Assembly (NCBI GenBank): GCA_947499595.1
Contig: CANMOY010000003.1
Span: 272,809-336,808, forward strand
Source of the DNA: an uncultured Mesonia sp.
GTDB taxonomy: Bacteria > Bacteroidota > Bacteroidia > Flavobacteriales > Flavobacteriaceae
Direction of reading: 5' to 3'
DNA: 64,000 nt
Shown here one piece after another: positions 33,147-40,808 of this stretch. The position numbers and the translations under genes are program-made. Every line of letters starts with the position of its first letter. Within the stretch, counting starts at the first letter, position 1. The notes beneath the pieces are model-generated. The model was not told where the DNA came from and made no database searches. It was given only the letters and a program-made list of their open reading frames with translations.

Positions 33147-33558
33147 CTTCTTTAAAATTAGGGTCGTTGTCGGTTAATTTATTTGGATCTTGGGGTTGGT
33201 CAAACCAATCATCAATATCACGACGGTCTTTTTTTGTGGGTCTTCCCGTCCCTTTTTTGCGATAATAATCCTTGCTATATTTTAGTAAATCTAACTTTTC
33301 TAAATTCTCTTTTGGTGTGATATCGGTGGCGTAGATCGAAACCAACTTAGCTCCAACACGTGAGGGGGGTAAATCGAGCACACGTAGTTTATAATTAATT
33401 TGATTTTTGCGCACTTCAATTTCATCTCCAGGGTAAACTTCACGAGATGGTTTTAATGCATCGCCGTTTATTTTTACGTGGCCTTTTTTACAGGCTTGCG
33501 TAGCAATACTTCTTGTTTTAAAATACCGAACACACCACAAATACTTATCTACTCGCAT
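33127..33558 (-). CDS. S4-domain RNA-binding protein, Hsp15-like
   Basis: Residues 1-60 form an S4 domain (MRVDKYLWCVRYFKTRSIATQACKKG then GDALKPSREVYPGDEIEV), the pattern of heat-shock protein 15, which binds free 50S subunits with stalled peptidyl-tRNA. A basic linker (YYRKKGTGRPTKKDRRDIDDW) and an acidic tail follow. It is cotranscribed with the downstream phosphoribosyltransferase gene through a 20-base overlap. Confidence 0.87.
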   Translation of the reverse strand: MRVDKYLWCVRYFKTRSIATQACKKGHVKINGDALKPSREVYPGDEIEVRKNQINYKLRVLDLPPSRVGAKLVSIYATDITPKENLEKLDLLKYSKDYYRKKGTGRPTKKDRRDIDDWFDQPQDPNKLTDNDPNFKEDENSHS

Positions 33559-33624
33559 AAATCTATTTTGTATTTAAAAACAAAAATAAAAGAAAATTGT
33601 ATCTTGCAGGCTTAAAATTAAGAA

Positions 33625-34569
33625 ATGATGAAAGTAAAAAATTGGATCTACGGTCTGGGTGTTGCTTGCCTTTTAGTAATTGCAGCGTGTAGCCCCGATG
33701 ATGACGGCGGCAGTAAGGTGAAATTGAGAGATTATGCAGAGGTTTACGAGGAAAATCGTGTGGAAATTGAAGAATACCTAAAAACGCATTATTTTAAAGT
33801 GCGTACCGACATAAATAATCCAAGCCTTAAACAAATTGTTTTTGACACCATAGCGGGAGCTAATGCCGATAAGGTTTCTATATTCGACTCACCAGAGTTA
33901 AAATCAAAAACCATTACAACCAATGATGTAAATTATACCTTGTATTATTTGCAAGTGCGAAAAGGAGCCGAAACGGCGTATCAACCTACTTTTGCCGATA
34001 ACGCTATTGCAGGCTATGCTGGATATCGATTAAATGGTGATAATTTTGATGGTAGTGTAAATCCCGTCGAATTTACTTTGCCTACCTCTTTAAATGGAAG
34101 TGTGATTCGTGGTTTTATGTTGGGATTGATTGAGTTTAGAGGAGCTTCTGACTTTACCGAAAATAACGATGGTACCATTACCTATACCGATGATTATGGG
34201 ATTGGAGCTGTTTTTATTCCATCTGGTCTAGGGTATTATGCTACACCGCCTAGTGCTAGTATTCGTGCCTATGAGCCTATTATGTTTACCTTCCAACTTT
34301 ATGCGGGAAAACAAATGGATCATGATAATGACGGAATTCCTTCTTATTTAGAAGATAAAAATAACAATATGTTTTTTGATGATGATAGTGATGGCGATAG
34401 AATACCTGACTTCAATGACCCTGATGATGACAATGACGGAGTGCCTACTGCCGATGAAATAGAAGTAAACGATCTTAATGAAGACGGAATTATTACTGCC
34501 GATGAAATTGATTTTATCGATACCGATAACGACGGCACACCAGATTATTTAGACCCTAAAGTTTTTTAG
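33625..34569 (+). CDS. FKBP-like lipoprotein with C-terminal calcium-binding repeats
   Basis: Surface or periplasmic lipoprotein of 314 aa with lipobox IAAC and an acidic DDDGG sequence downstream. The middle (about residues 115-220) has an FKBP-type pattern: YAGYRLNGDNFDGS, a glycine-rich IRGFMLGLIEFRG, and IPSGLGYYA. The last 95 residues carry a series of DxDxDG/DxDNDG loops (DHDNDGIP, DSDGDRIPDFNDPDDDNDG, DTDNDGTPDYLDP), as in thrombospondin type 3 repeats that bind calcium. This domain order is a flavobacterial pattern; isomerase activity is not proven. A terminator follows. Confidence 0.82.
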   Translation: MMKVKNWIYGLGVACLLVIAACSPDDDGGSKVKLRDYAEVYEENRVEIEEYLKTHYFKVRTDINNPSLKQIVFDTIAGANADKVSIFDSPELKSKTITTNDVNYTLYYLQVRKGAETAYQPTFADNAIAGYAGYRLNGDNFDGSVNPVEFTLPTSLNGSVIRGFMLGLIEFRGASDFTENNDGTITYTDDYGIGAVFIPSGLGYYATPPSASIRAYEPIMFTFQLYAGKQMDHDNDGIPSYLEDKNNNMFFDDDSDGDRIPDFNDPDDDNDGVPTADEIEVNDLNEDGIITADEIDFIDTDNDGTPDYLDPKVF

Positions 34570-34592
34570 GCTTAATGGAATGCCATTGAATT

Positions 34593-34634
34593 AAAACACC
34601 CACATTTATGTCTTTAAGTGAGGGTGTTTTTTTT
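34593..34634 (+). terminator. Rho-independent terminator after the FKBP-like gene
   Basis: Stem AAAACACCC / GGGTGTTTT enclosing a 20-base loop, then eight Ts. Confidence 0.85.
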
Positions 34635-34699
34635 AGTGCTCGTCAAAACCAGTTAAGCAAAATATTTAGAGAAAACCTACGTTAAATACTATAATTACT

Positions 34700-34707
34700 T
34701 ACATTTG
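34700..34707 (+). promoter_or_regulatory. -7 element immediately upstream of porQ
   Basis: TACATTTG ends only five bases before the porQ ATG. With normal spacing transcription would begin at or next to the start codon, giving a leaderless or nearly leaderless message. No -33 TTTG is visible. Confidence 0.5.
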
Positions 34708-34712
34708 CGCCT

Positions 34713-35738
34713 ATGCAAAAATATGGGGTTATTTTGTTTTTAATACTGGGTTGGCGTCTTTCGGCTCAAATAGGAGGACAAGCAACATATCAGTTTTTAA
34801 ACCTATCGGCATCACCCAAGCAAGCTGCTTTAGGAGGTAAAAATATTACAGGATATTCTTATGATCCTACAGATGCTTTATACAATCCCGCTGCGATTAA
34901 TGCCGAAATGGATAACCAAATTTCTCTAAACTATATCAATTACCTGGCCGATGTAAATTATGGCTCAGCTTCTTATGCTTATTTATTCGATAGAAGAACC
35001 CAAGTTTTTCATACAGGAATACAATATATAAATTATGGAAGTTTCGATGGTTACGATGAGTTTGGGAATGCAACTGGTAGTTTTAGCGGTGGGGAAGCTG
35101 CCTTGTCTTTTGGCTATGCCTACAACCTGCCGAGAACAAATTTTTTCATAGGAGCCCATCTTAAATTAATTACTTCTAAACTAGAGCAATACACCTCGAT
35201 GGGCGGAGCTATAGATCTGGGAATCACCTATTATGATGAAGATTTAAAACTGGTGATTGCCGGAGCATTACGAAATTTAGGCACGCAATTTACAACCTAC
35301 CATGAACTTCAAGAGTCTTTACCTACTGAATTTATAGTAGGTATTTCGCAAACCGCATCAAACATTCCCGTTCGTTGGCACATAACTTTTGAGAACCTTC
35401 AAGAATGGAATATAGCCTTTAGCAATTCTAACCGAAATGAAACCGATCTCAATGGTAATGTTACCAAGGATGATCCTAGTTTTTTTAATAATGTATTACG
35501 GCATACCATTGTAGGTGCCGAATTTTTTCCTGAAAGCGGCTTTAACCTAAGACTAGGTTATAGTTTTCGTAGGGGAGAAGAATTACGAATTTTAGACCAA
35601 AGAGCTTTCGCCGGAATCAGCGCAGGCTTATCCATTAAATTTAATAAAATCAGACTCAGTTATACTTACGCACAGTTTAGCAGCGCTGCAAATGCGAGTT
35701 TCTTTGGCTTAATTATCGATTTGCAAAATAGGTATTAA
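34713..35738 (+). CDS. porQ: Type IX secretion system protein PorQ
   Basis: Outer-membrane beta-barrel component of the type IX secretion system. A signal peptide (MQKYGVILFLILGWRLSAQ) precedes the family's start GGQATYQFLNLSASPKQAALGGKN, and the barrel ends SFFGLIIDLQNRY. Length 341 aa is typical. In Porphyromonas PorQ works with the PorU sortase attachment complex. The gene is next to cmk, as I remember from many flavobacteria. The T9SS-tail proteins at 37.7-40.2 kb are its likely clients. Confidence 0.88.
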   Translation: MQKYGVILFLILGWRLSAQIGGQATYQFLNLSASPKQAALGGKNITGYSYDPTDALYNPAAINAEMDNQISLNYINYLADVNYGSASYAYLFDRRTQVFHTGIQYINYGSFDGYDEFGNATGSFSGGEAALSFGYAYNLPRTNFFIGAHLKLITSKLEQYTSMGGAIDLGITYYDEDLKLVIAGALRNLGTQFTTYHELQESLPTEFIVGISQTASNIPVRWHITFENLQEWNIAFSNSNRNETDLNGNVTKDDPSFFNNVLRHTIVGAEFFPESGFNLRLGYSFRRGEELRILDQRAFAGISAGLSIKFNKIRLSYTYAQFSSAANASFFGLIIDLQNRY

Positions 35739-35771
35739 CCTATACTTAGGTATTTGAAACTAGGTATCTAA

Positions 35772-36533
35772 ATGGGTCAAGCCGAATTTAATTCAATTAA
35801 AAGAGCTAATTTTGCTTTGAAAAATAATATTGATTTGAAGAAGATTATCATTGCCATTGACGGGCATTCAAGCACAGGAAAAAGCACTATTGCAAAACAA
35901 CTCGCAAAAGAATTAGAATATATTTATGTAGATACAGGTGCAATGTATAGGGCGGTAACCTATTACGCTATGAATAATGGATTTATAAGTGAAGAACATT
36001 TTGATAGTAAGGGTTTAATAGCGCAATTGAATGACATTCAGTTAAGTTTTGTCTTCAATGAGGATAAAGGCTATGGCGAAATTTACCTTAACGGTAAGAA
36101 TATAGAAGAAGCTATAAGAACTTTAAGGGTTTCCAATTTTGTGAGTGCGGTTGCGGCTGTTCCCGAGGTTAGAAAAATGCAAGTAAAGCAACAACTCGAA
36201 TTGGGAAAAAACAAAGGAATTGTAATGGATGGTCGTGATATTGGTACGGTGGTTTTTCCCGAAGCTGAACTTAAGATTTTTATGACCGCTTCCGCGGATA
36301 CCCGTGCTAAAAGGCGCTATGATGAGTTGAAAGCTAAAGGTGAAAAAGCTCAGTTTGCCGAAGTATTAAAAAATATTCAAGAACGTGATTATGTCGATAG
36401 TAATAGGGAAGACAGTCCGCTTAAACAAGCAGAAGATGCAGTTTTGATCGATAATAGTAATATGGATGAAAAAGAGCAGTTTGCCGTTGTAAAGCAAATG
36501 GCGCTTGACAAAATTAGGCAAGTAAACAGCTAA
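35772..36533 (+). CDS. cmk: Cytidylate kinase
   Basis: Phosphorylates CMP and dCMP with ATP. The P-loop GHSSTGKS is followed by YVDTGAMYRAVTYYA (NMP-binding), MDGRDIGTVVFPEA and ERDYVDSNREDSPL, all diagnostic. From the ATG at 35772 the protein is 253 aa. The conserved family start (KKIIIAIDG) is at residue 23, and an in-frame TTG at 35835 would give exactly M-KKIIIAIDG. A TAATTTTG at 35807-35814, inside the extension, looks like a -7 promoter element, so the shorter protein of 232 aa is quite possible. Confidence 0.93.
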   Translation: MGQAEFNSIKRANFALKNNIDLKKIIIAIDGHSSTGKSTIAKQLAKELEYIYVDTGAMYRAVTYYAMNNGFISEEHFDSKGLIAQLNDIQLSFVFNEDKGYGEIYLNGKNIEEAIRTLRVSNFVSAVAAVPEVRKMQVKQQLELGKNKGIVMDGRDIGTVVFPEAELKIFMTASADTRAKRRYDELKAKGEKAQFAEVLKNIQERDYVDSNREDSPLKQAEDAVLIDNSNMDEKEQFAVVKQMALDKIRQVNS

Positions 36534-36546
36534 ATTCTAAAAAATA

Positions 36547-36583
36547 AAAAAATCCGCTTCGAACAAAAAGCGGATTTTTTTTT
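36547..36583. terminator. Bidirectional terminator between cmk and the Omp28-like gene
   Basis: AATCCGCTT / AAGCGGATT stem with A and T runs on either side; it can serve both converging units. Confidence 0.9.
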
Positions 36584-36606
36584 GAAACATTTTATAAGTT
36601 GTGTGG

Positions 36607-37656
36607 CTAGATCTGTTCAAAGTCTTGATCTTCTCCTAAATTTGCTTTACGTACATTAATGGCTTTTCCATTTTCATCAATTACAAATGCTACCACTTCA
36701 ATATTTTGAGAATTTTCCACGTTGCTTGGTACAGCTATTTCGTAATTAACGGTATACACATCATTGATGAATTCTTCCTTAGGAATGCTGTCTCCTAATA
36801 AATCGGTTAAACAGCTTCTCAAAATATGGTTGTGTTCAAAATCTGGAACAGGATTTACGCCGTTATAATAAGTGGTGTAATTTTTCTGTTCATAAATCAA
36901 ACCATTTTCCAAAACATAAACAACGAGTTTTAAATCTCCAAAATTTTTGGCTTTTTTTACATTCACTGCAATATTTAGCTGATTATTTGCTAAACTATTG
37001 GTGATGGCTAATCCTAATTTGGGGTTTTCTCCTTGAGTTAAATCAAGAACTTGATTTACATATTCGGTTTCTGGGTTTTTCCACAAAATGGTACGATTTA
37101 AAAATCCTTTAGGGTATCCTGGTGTATTTAATAAGTTTTCTAAAACACTGGCATCATAATTAAAAGGATCATAAGTAGCGCTATTCGGATTTGAGCTATC
37201 TCTGTGAATGGCCACTGCTACGGCATTGTCTGTACTCGTGAAAACTTGTTCAATTGCCTTGGCTACACGTGTGCAATATCCGCACCAAGTACCTGTGTAG
37301 TCTTCGATAAGTACACGCTTTTTAAAGTTGATTTCGCTACCATCGTGGTAATTAAAAACAACTTCATTGGACTTTAAGTTGTCATAAGTGGCATAGGCTC
37401 TATATTCACCGGTTTCATTTGATGTAAATGTGTCGCCTTGAATGGCTTCACCATTAACATAAATAGTAGTGAGCGCTGTGATTTCTTCTCCTCCTTTAGT
37501 GGCCGTAAAAACAATGCTATTGTCTATTAAACTCGAGACATTATTGGTGCTTAGCAAAATAGGGTCCTCAGAAGGTAAAATGGTATATTCTTCCTTACAC
37601 CCTGTAAAACTAAGGCTAATTAAAAAACCAAGGATGAGTATTTTAAAATGATTCAT
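36607..37656 (-). CDS. Omp28-related lipoprotein with thioredoxin-like domain
   Basis: Outer-membrane-associated lipoprotein of 349 aa. The ATG at 37656 gives MNHFKILILGFLISLSFTGC with a proper lipobox; the TTG at 37668 directly after the previous stop adds only four residues. After an Ig-like beta domain (about 25-105) comes a thioredoxin-like Omp28 region: RVLIEDYTGTWCGYCTRVAKAIEQ with intact CGYC, then AVAIHRDSS and PGYPKGFLNR with the cis-proline type turn. Omp28 of Porphyromonas is a surface adhesin/redox-like protein; a disulphide function is plausible. It is the last gene of a three-gene minus-strand unit. Confidence 0.85.
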   Translation of the reverse strand: MNHFKILILGFLISLSFTGCKEEYTILPSEDPILLSTNNVSSLIDNSIVFTATKGGEEITALTTIYVNGEAIQGDTFTSNETGEYRAYATYDNLKSNEVVFNYHDGSEINFKKRVLIEDYTGTWCGYCTRVAKAIEQVFTSTDNAVAVAIHRDSSNPNSATYDPFNYDASVLENLLNTPGYPKGFLNRTILWKNPETEYVNQVLDLTQGENPKLGLAITNSLANNQLNIAVNVKKAKNFGDLKLVVYVLENGLIYEQKNYTTYYNGVNPVPDFEHNHILRSCLTDLLGDSIPKEEFINDVYTVNYEIAVPSNVENSQNIEVVAFVIDENGKAINVRKANLGEDQDFEQI

Positions 37657-37668
37657 TTTAATAATCAA

Positions 37669-38400
37669 TTATTTTTTTACCACCTTTAAGGTAGCTTTTT
37701 GATTTTTGGTTTCAAAACCTAAAAGGTAAACTCCGCTTTTTAAATCACCTAAAAATAAAGTGTTTTGTCCGGCTTGATAGTTTTGAAATACTATTCTTTT
37801 TCCCGTTAAATCATATAGGCTAACTTTTCCTATTTCTTGGGCATGAAAGTTAATTTCTTGCTTAAAAGTAGAGGCCATTAGGTTAACTCCCATATCTTTT
37901 AAGTTGTAATTTTTTGTATTTAAAGAAGAATCATAAGTATAGGTAAAGGAAAGGATGTCTCCGATTTCGTTATCGTTAGCATCTACCTCAAAAAATCTAA
38001 AACCATAAACTACAGGTTGGTTAGGATCAGTTCCTGGATTAGAATTAAAGAAATGGTCAAAATCATTGTTAGATGCCCCTGGTGCTAGTGTTAATGCTCC
38101 GTTTTGCGGATAGGTAGCTCCTGCTGTAATTGTGTTAAAACAGGTGTCACCAAGACAAAATTGAAGATTGGTTCCATCTGAGTTTGTCACTTGAGTAACC
38201 TCGGCCATTATGTTTACCGTATTGCTGCCGTTATTGGTTATTTTTAATTGTATCTCCGCATTTTTTTGACCCAAGGTAGAAAATGAAAAATTATCTCCGT
38301 CTACAATGGTGATTCCTTGTGCAGGGTCGGTGATTGTAATTTGCGCCATAGCGGTTAAGCTGGCCAAAAATAAGGTAAAAAGTAGGGTAATTTTTTTCAT
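37669..38400 (-). CDS. Secreted protein with type A T9SS sorting domain
   Basis: Signal peptide MKKITLLFTLFLASLTAMAQ, then a beta-sandwich of about 120 residues (choice-of-anchor-like, with LQIKITNNGSNTVNIMAEV-type strands and a CLGDTC cysteine pair), then a C-terminal sorting domain of about 75 residues (KVSLYDLTGKRIVFQNYQ to GVYLLGFETKNQKATLKVVKK). The tail is the type A signal for export by the type IX system. No enzyme motif is evident. It sits 13 bases before the Omp28-like lipoprotein gene and 50 bases after the large Omp28/T9SS gene. Confidence 0.83.
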   Translation of the reverse strand: MKKITLLFTLFLASLTAMAQITITDPAQGITIVDGDNFSFSTLGQKNAEIQLKITNNGSNTVNIMAEVTQVTNSDGTNLQFCLGDTCFNTITAGATYPQNGALTLAPGASNNDFDHFFNSNPGTDPNQPVVYGFRFFEVDANDNEIGDILSFTYTYDSSLNTKNYNLKDMGVNLMASTFKQEINFHAQEIGKVSLYDLTGKRIVFQNYQAGQNTLFLGDLKSGVYLLGFETKNQKATLKVVKK

Positions 38401-38415
38401 AGTTTGTTTTTTTTA

Positions 38416-38440
38416 GGCACCTAGAAAAACGCTAGGTGCC
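38416..38440 (-). repeat. Perfect intercistronic hairpin
   Basis: GGCACCTAG / CTAGGTGCC, 9 bp without mismatch around a 7-base loop, located 11 bases after the stop of the 576-aa gene and 16 bases before the next ATG on the minus strand. On the coding strand it is followed by A residues and no U-tract, so it is not an ordinary terminator; RNA processing or stabilisation of the upstream message is more likely. Confidence 0.65.
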
Positions 38441-38450
38441 GTTAAATCTA

Positions 38451-40181
38451 TTATTTCTTTATTAATTTGGTGGTGTAAGTTACGGTTTTACTTGCTAGGT
38501 TTACAAAATAAACACCGTTTTCTAAATGCCCGATACCAATCGCTTGCTCTTTTGTCACTTCTTTAGCGCTATGTACCAGCTTACCAGTAATATCAAATAT
38601 TTCGATGTTAAAATTGTCTAGGTTATTTACAAAAATAGCATCTTGAGCAGGATTAGGATAAACCGAAATTACAGAAGTATCATGATCGGCTGCACCTAAG
38701 GTGGTGTTTGTTCTAAAGGCTCCTTCAAGCACTAATTCAGATCCAAAATTCCCTACATCCTTGTTGTAAATAATGTTTCCTTGAGACTTGATGGCTATAC
38801 CAGGTTGAATAGAATTGGTATAAGACCAACCATCACCATAAGAATCTTTTAGTTTAATCGTATAGCACTCTGAAGCTGGTAAAACGTGAGTCGTACTAAT
38901 AGTAGTCATTGCATTTGGTCCACCTCCATTTTGAGATCCAGTATAATTACCTCCTGAGGCCACTACGGCACCGGTGCTGTCTAGTATTTCCCAACTAGCT
39001 TCGGTAGGATAATTATCCGTTCTAATATCAACAGTAATATTTCTTGAACCCTCTTGCGCTTCATCAAAGTTTATTTGTCCAGAGTTGTTGGTATTATCAT
39101 CGTCATTAGGTATGTTTATGTCAATAGTATTAGAAGCTTGTGGCGTAAAATTGATTACTGGTAAATCAACAACTTCAGTTTCTCCAATAGCTAGATTACC
39201 AGTCCAATTGTGCGTATTTATAGCACCACCGTTAATGCTATACTCAATCGCCAAACTGGTTAGCGTGTTCATTCCATTATTTTGAATGGTAACTTGTGGA
39301 GTAACTTCTGTTTTACAAGTATTTTCTATTTCTTTAATTTCAGCTAATTCAATTTCGTTATTAAAGCTAGAAGTTAAAGTCATCACTGCCTCGTTTCCGC
39401 TAATGATTTCTTCATTACCTTCTGCAACATAAGCAATTACTTCTAATTCACTTAACTCAATAGGAATACTATTGTGGTCGGCAGGGATGGTATAGGTATA
39501 GGTTTGGGTAAACAAACTTCCTTGCGTGGTAGTGCTTATTACATCACCCCATTGTCCTGTTAGAAAGTGAATAAGGCGGTGCATATGATTGTAATTACTT
39601 CCCATATTTCCACCAGATTGAGGTCCAGCGGTATTGTTTTGGTTTAAAGCAATGTTAAGCTTATTAGTTGATACGGGGCTACTACCAGTATAGTAAGCCT
39701 CTACATAAACGGTAAGTTCTCTTGTTTGCAGATCAATGTTTGCTGTTGCTGCTACATTTACATAAGAAGGCTGTTGCAAAATAGTGTTGGCTGCAGCGGT
39801 CCAGAAATTCCTTCCCATTGCGGTTGCTCCCGATGCCATCGCATAACTAGGAAATTCGTGACGATTTACCTGTCCGGCAGGATACCCCGTTAAGCCCGAT
39901 TGTGTGGCTAAAGCGGCTCCAAAATTTGTTCTAAAATCAGGATCGCCAGGTCCAGGATTAGCATAACCACCCGTGTGCACATTTACCAGAAAAACGTCAC
40001 CTGGGTTATTGGTTTTTAAACTTTGAGCAATTGCGTGCCCTTGCGGACAATAACCACAGTAGATACCTGTAAATTCTTCTAAAATCACATTCTTGTTTTC
40101 GGGTGTGGTAGACACAATGGTCTGTGCAAAACCAGCCATACTACCCGAAAGCAAAGCCAAGCTAAGTAAAATTCTTTTCAT
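38451..40181 (-). CDS. Omp28-related thioredoxin-fold protein with T9SS sorting domain
   Basis: A 576-residue exported protein. Signal peptide MKRILLSLALLSGSMAGFAQ. Residues 25-270 are Omp28-like with a CxxC site (NVILEEFTGIYCGYCPQGHAIAQ) and the GYPAGQVNR turn. A central CARDB/Ig-like beta region (about 285-370) and a region with DSYGDGWSY follow, the latter shared by many secreted Bacteroidota proteins. The C-terminal type A sorting domain begins ISVYPNPAQDAIFV and ends TTKLIKK. This is a thioredoxin-like domain sent to the cell surface or medium through T9SS, encoded next to a lipoprotein version of the same domain. Confidence 0.87.
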   Translation of the reverse strand: MKRILLSLALLSGSMAGFAQTIVSTTPENKNVILEEFTGIYCGYCPQGHAIAQSLKTNNPGDVFLVNVHTGGYANPGPGDPDFRTNFGAALATQSGLTGYPAGQVNRHEFPSYAMASGATAMGRNFWTAAANTILQQPSYVNVAATANIDLQTRELTVYVEAYYTGSSPVSTNKLNIALNQNNTAGPQSGGNMGSNYNHMHRLIHFLTGQWGDVISTTTQGSLFTQTYTYTIPADHNSIPIELSELEVIAYVAEGNEEIISGNEAVMTLTSSFNNEIELAEIKEIENTCKTEVTPQVTIQNNGMNTLTSLAIEYSINGGAINTHNWTGNLAIGETEVVDLPVINFTPQASNTIDINIPNDDDNTNNSGQINFDEAQEGSRNITVDIRTDNYPTEASWEILDSTGAVVASGGNYTGSQNGGGPNAMTTISTTHVLPASECYTIKLKDSYGDGWSYTNSIQPGIAIKSQGNIIYNKDVGNFGSELVLEGAFRTNTTLGAADHDTSVISVYPNPAQDAIFVNNLDNFNIEIFDITGKLVHSAKEVTKEQAIGIGHLENGVYFVNLASKTVTYTTKLIKK

Positions 40182-40212
40182 CTAAGTTTAGTTTTAAAAG
40201 TTAAGATTATCA

Positions 40213-40220
40213 CAAATATA
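40213..40220 (-). promoter_or_regulatory. -7 element for the Omp28/T9SS operon
   Basis: On the minus strand TATATTTG lies 31 bases upstream of the ATG at 40181. No good -33 is visible. It is divergent from the promoter at 40292-40299, so one 147-base spacer serves both thioredoxin-type units. Confidence 0.5.
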
Positions 40221-40291
40221 CAATTAATATCAAAAGTTGCTTTTTTTTTAATTTAAAATATGAAGTTTCTTCCTATCTAGGCTATAAATTA

Positions 40292-40299
40292 TATATTTG
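40292..40299 (+). promoter_or_regulatory. -7 element for the TlpA/DUF6029 pair
   Basis: TATATTTG, followed by CTCAGC, lies 29 bases upstream of the ATG at 40329. The -33 box is weak. Confidence 0.5.
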
Positions 40300-40328
40300 C
40301 TCAGCTTTAACAAACAATTAATAAAACT

Positions 40329-40808
40329 ATGCGAATTCTACTAATTTTTGTAGCCATTATGATGGCTCATTTTTCACAGGCTCAATCTCAAATGCCTAAT
40401 GTTCAATTGAAAAATATGGACAATCAATTAAAAAATGTATATAAAGATTATGCTGAAGACGATAAAGTGTATATTTTTTCGTTTTGGGCCACTTGGTGTG
40501 CGCCTTGTATTAATGAATTAGAGGCGATTAAAGCGGTTTACACAGACTGGCAAGAAGAGGTAGATGTAGAACTAATCGCTATTTCAATAGACGATGCTCG
40601 TACCGTAAAACGAGTAAAACCAATGGTAAATGGTAAAGCTTGGGAGTATGAAATTTTATTAGATACCAACCAAGAACTTAAACGCAAATTACAAATCAAC
40701 AATGTACCGCATACCATTGTGGTTAAAAATCAAAAGGTAATGCACGTATCTAATGGCTACGCCGAAGGTGCCGAAGAAGAATTGTTCGAAGAAATAAAAG
40801 CTTTGTAA
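40329..40808 (+). CDS. Periplasmic TlpA-like thiol reductase, 159 aa
   Basis: Signal peptide MRILLIFVAIMMAHFSQAQ followed directly by a thioredoxin domain. The active site is FSFWATWCAPCINELEAI (CAPC) and the cis-proline is in NNVPHTIVVKNQ. It overlaps the DUF6029 gene by one base (TAATG), so the two are translated together, and it is divergent from two Omp28-like genes that also carry CxxC thioredoxin folds. It may keep the cysteines of those proteins or of the DUF6029 barrel in the right state. Confidence 0.87.
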   Translation: MRILLIFVAIMMAHFSQAQSQMPNVQLKNMDNQLKNVYKDYAEDDKVYIFSFWATWCAPCINELEAIKAVYTDWQEEVDVELIAISIDDARTVKRVKPMVNGKAWEYEILLDTNQELKRKLQINNVPHTIVVKNQKVMHVSNGYAEGAEEELFEEIKAL

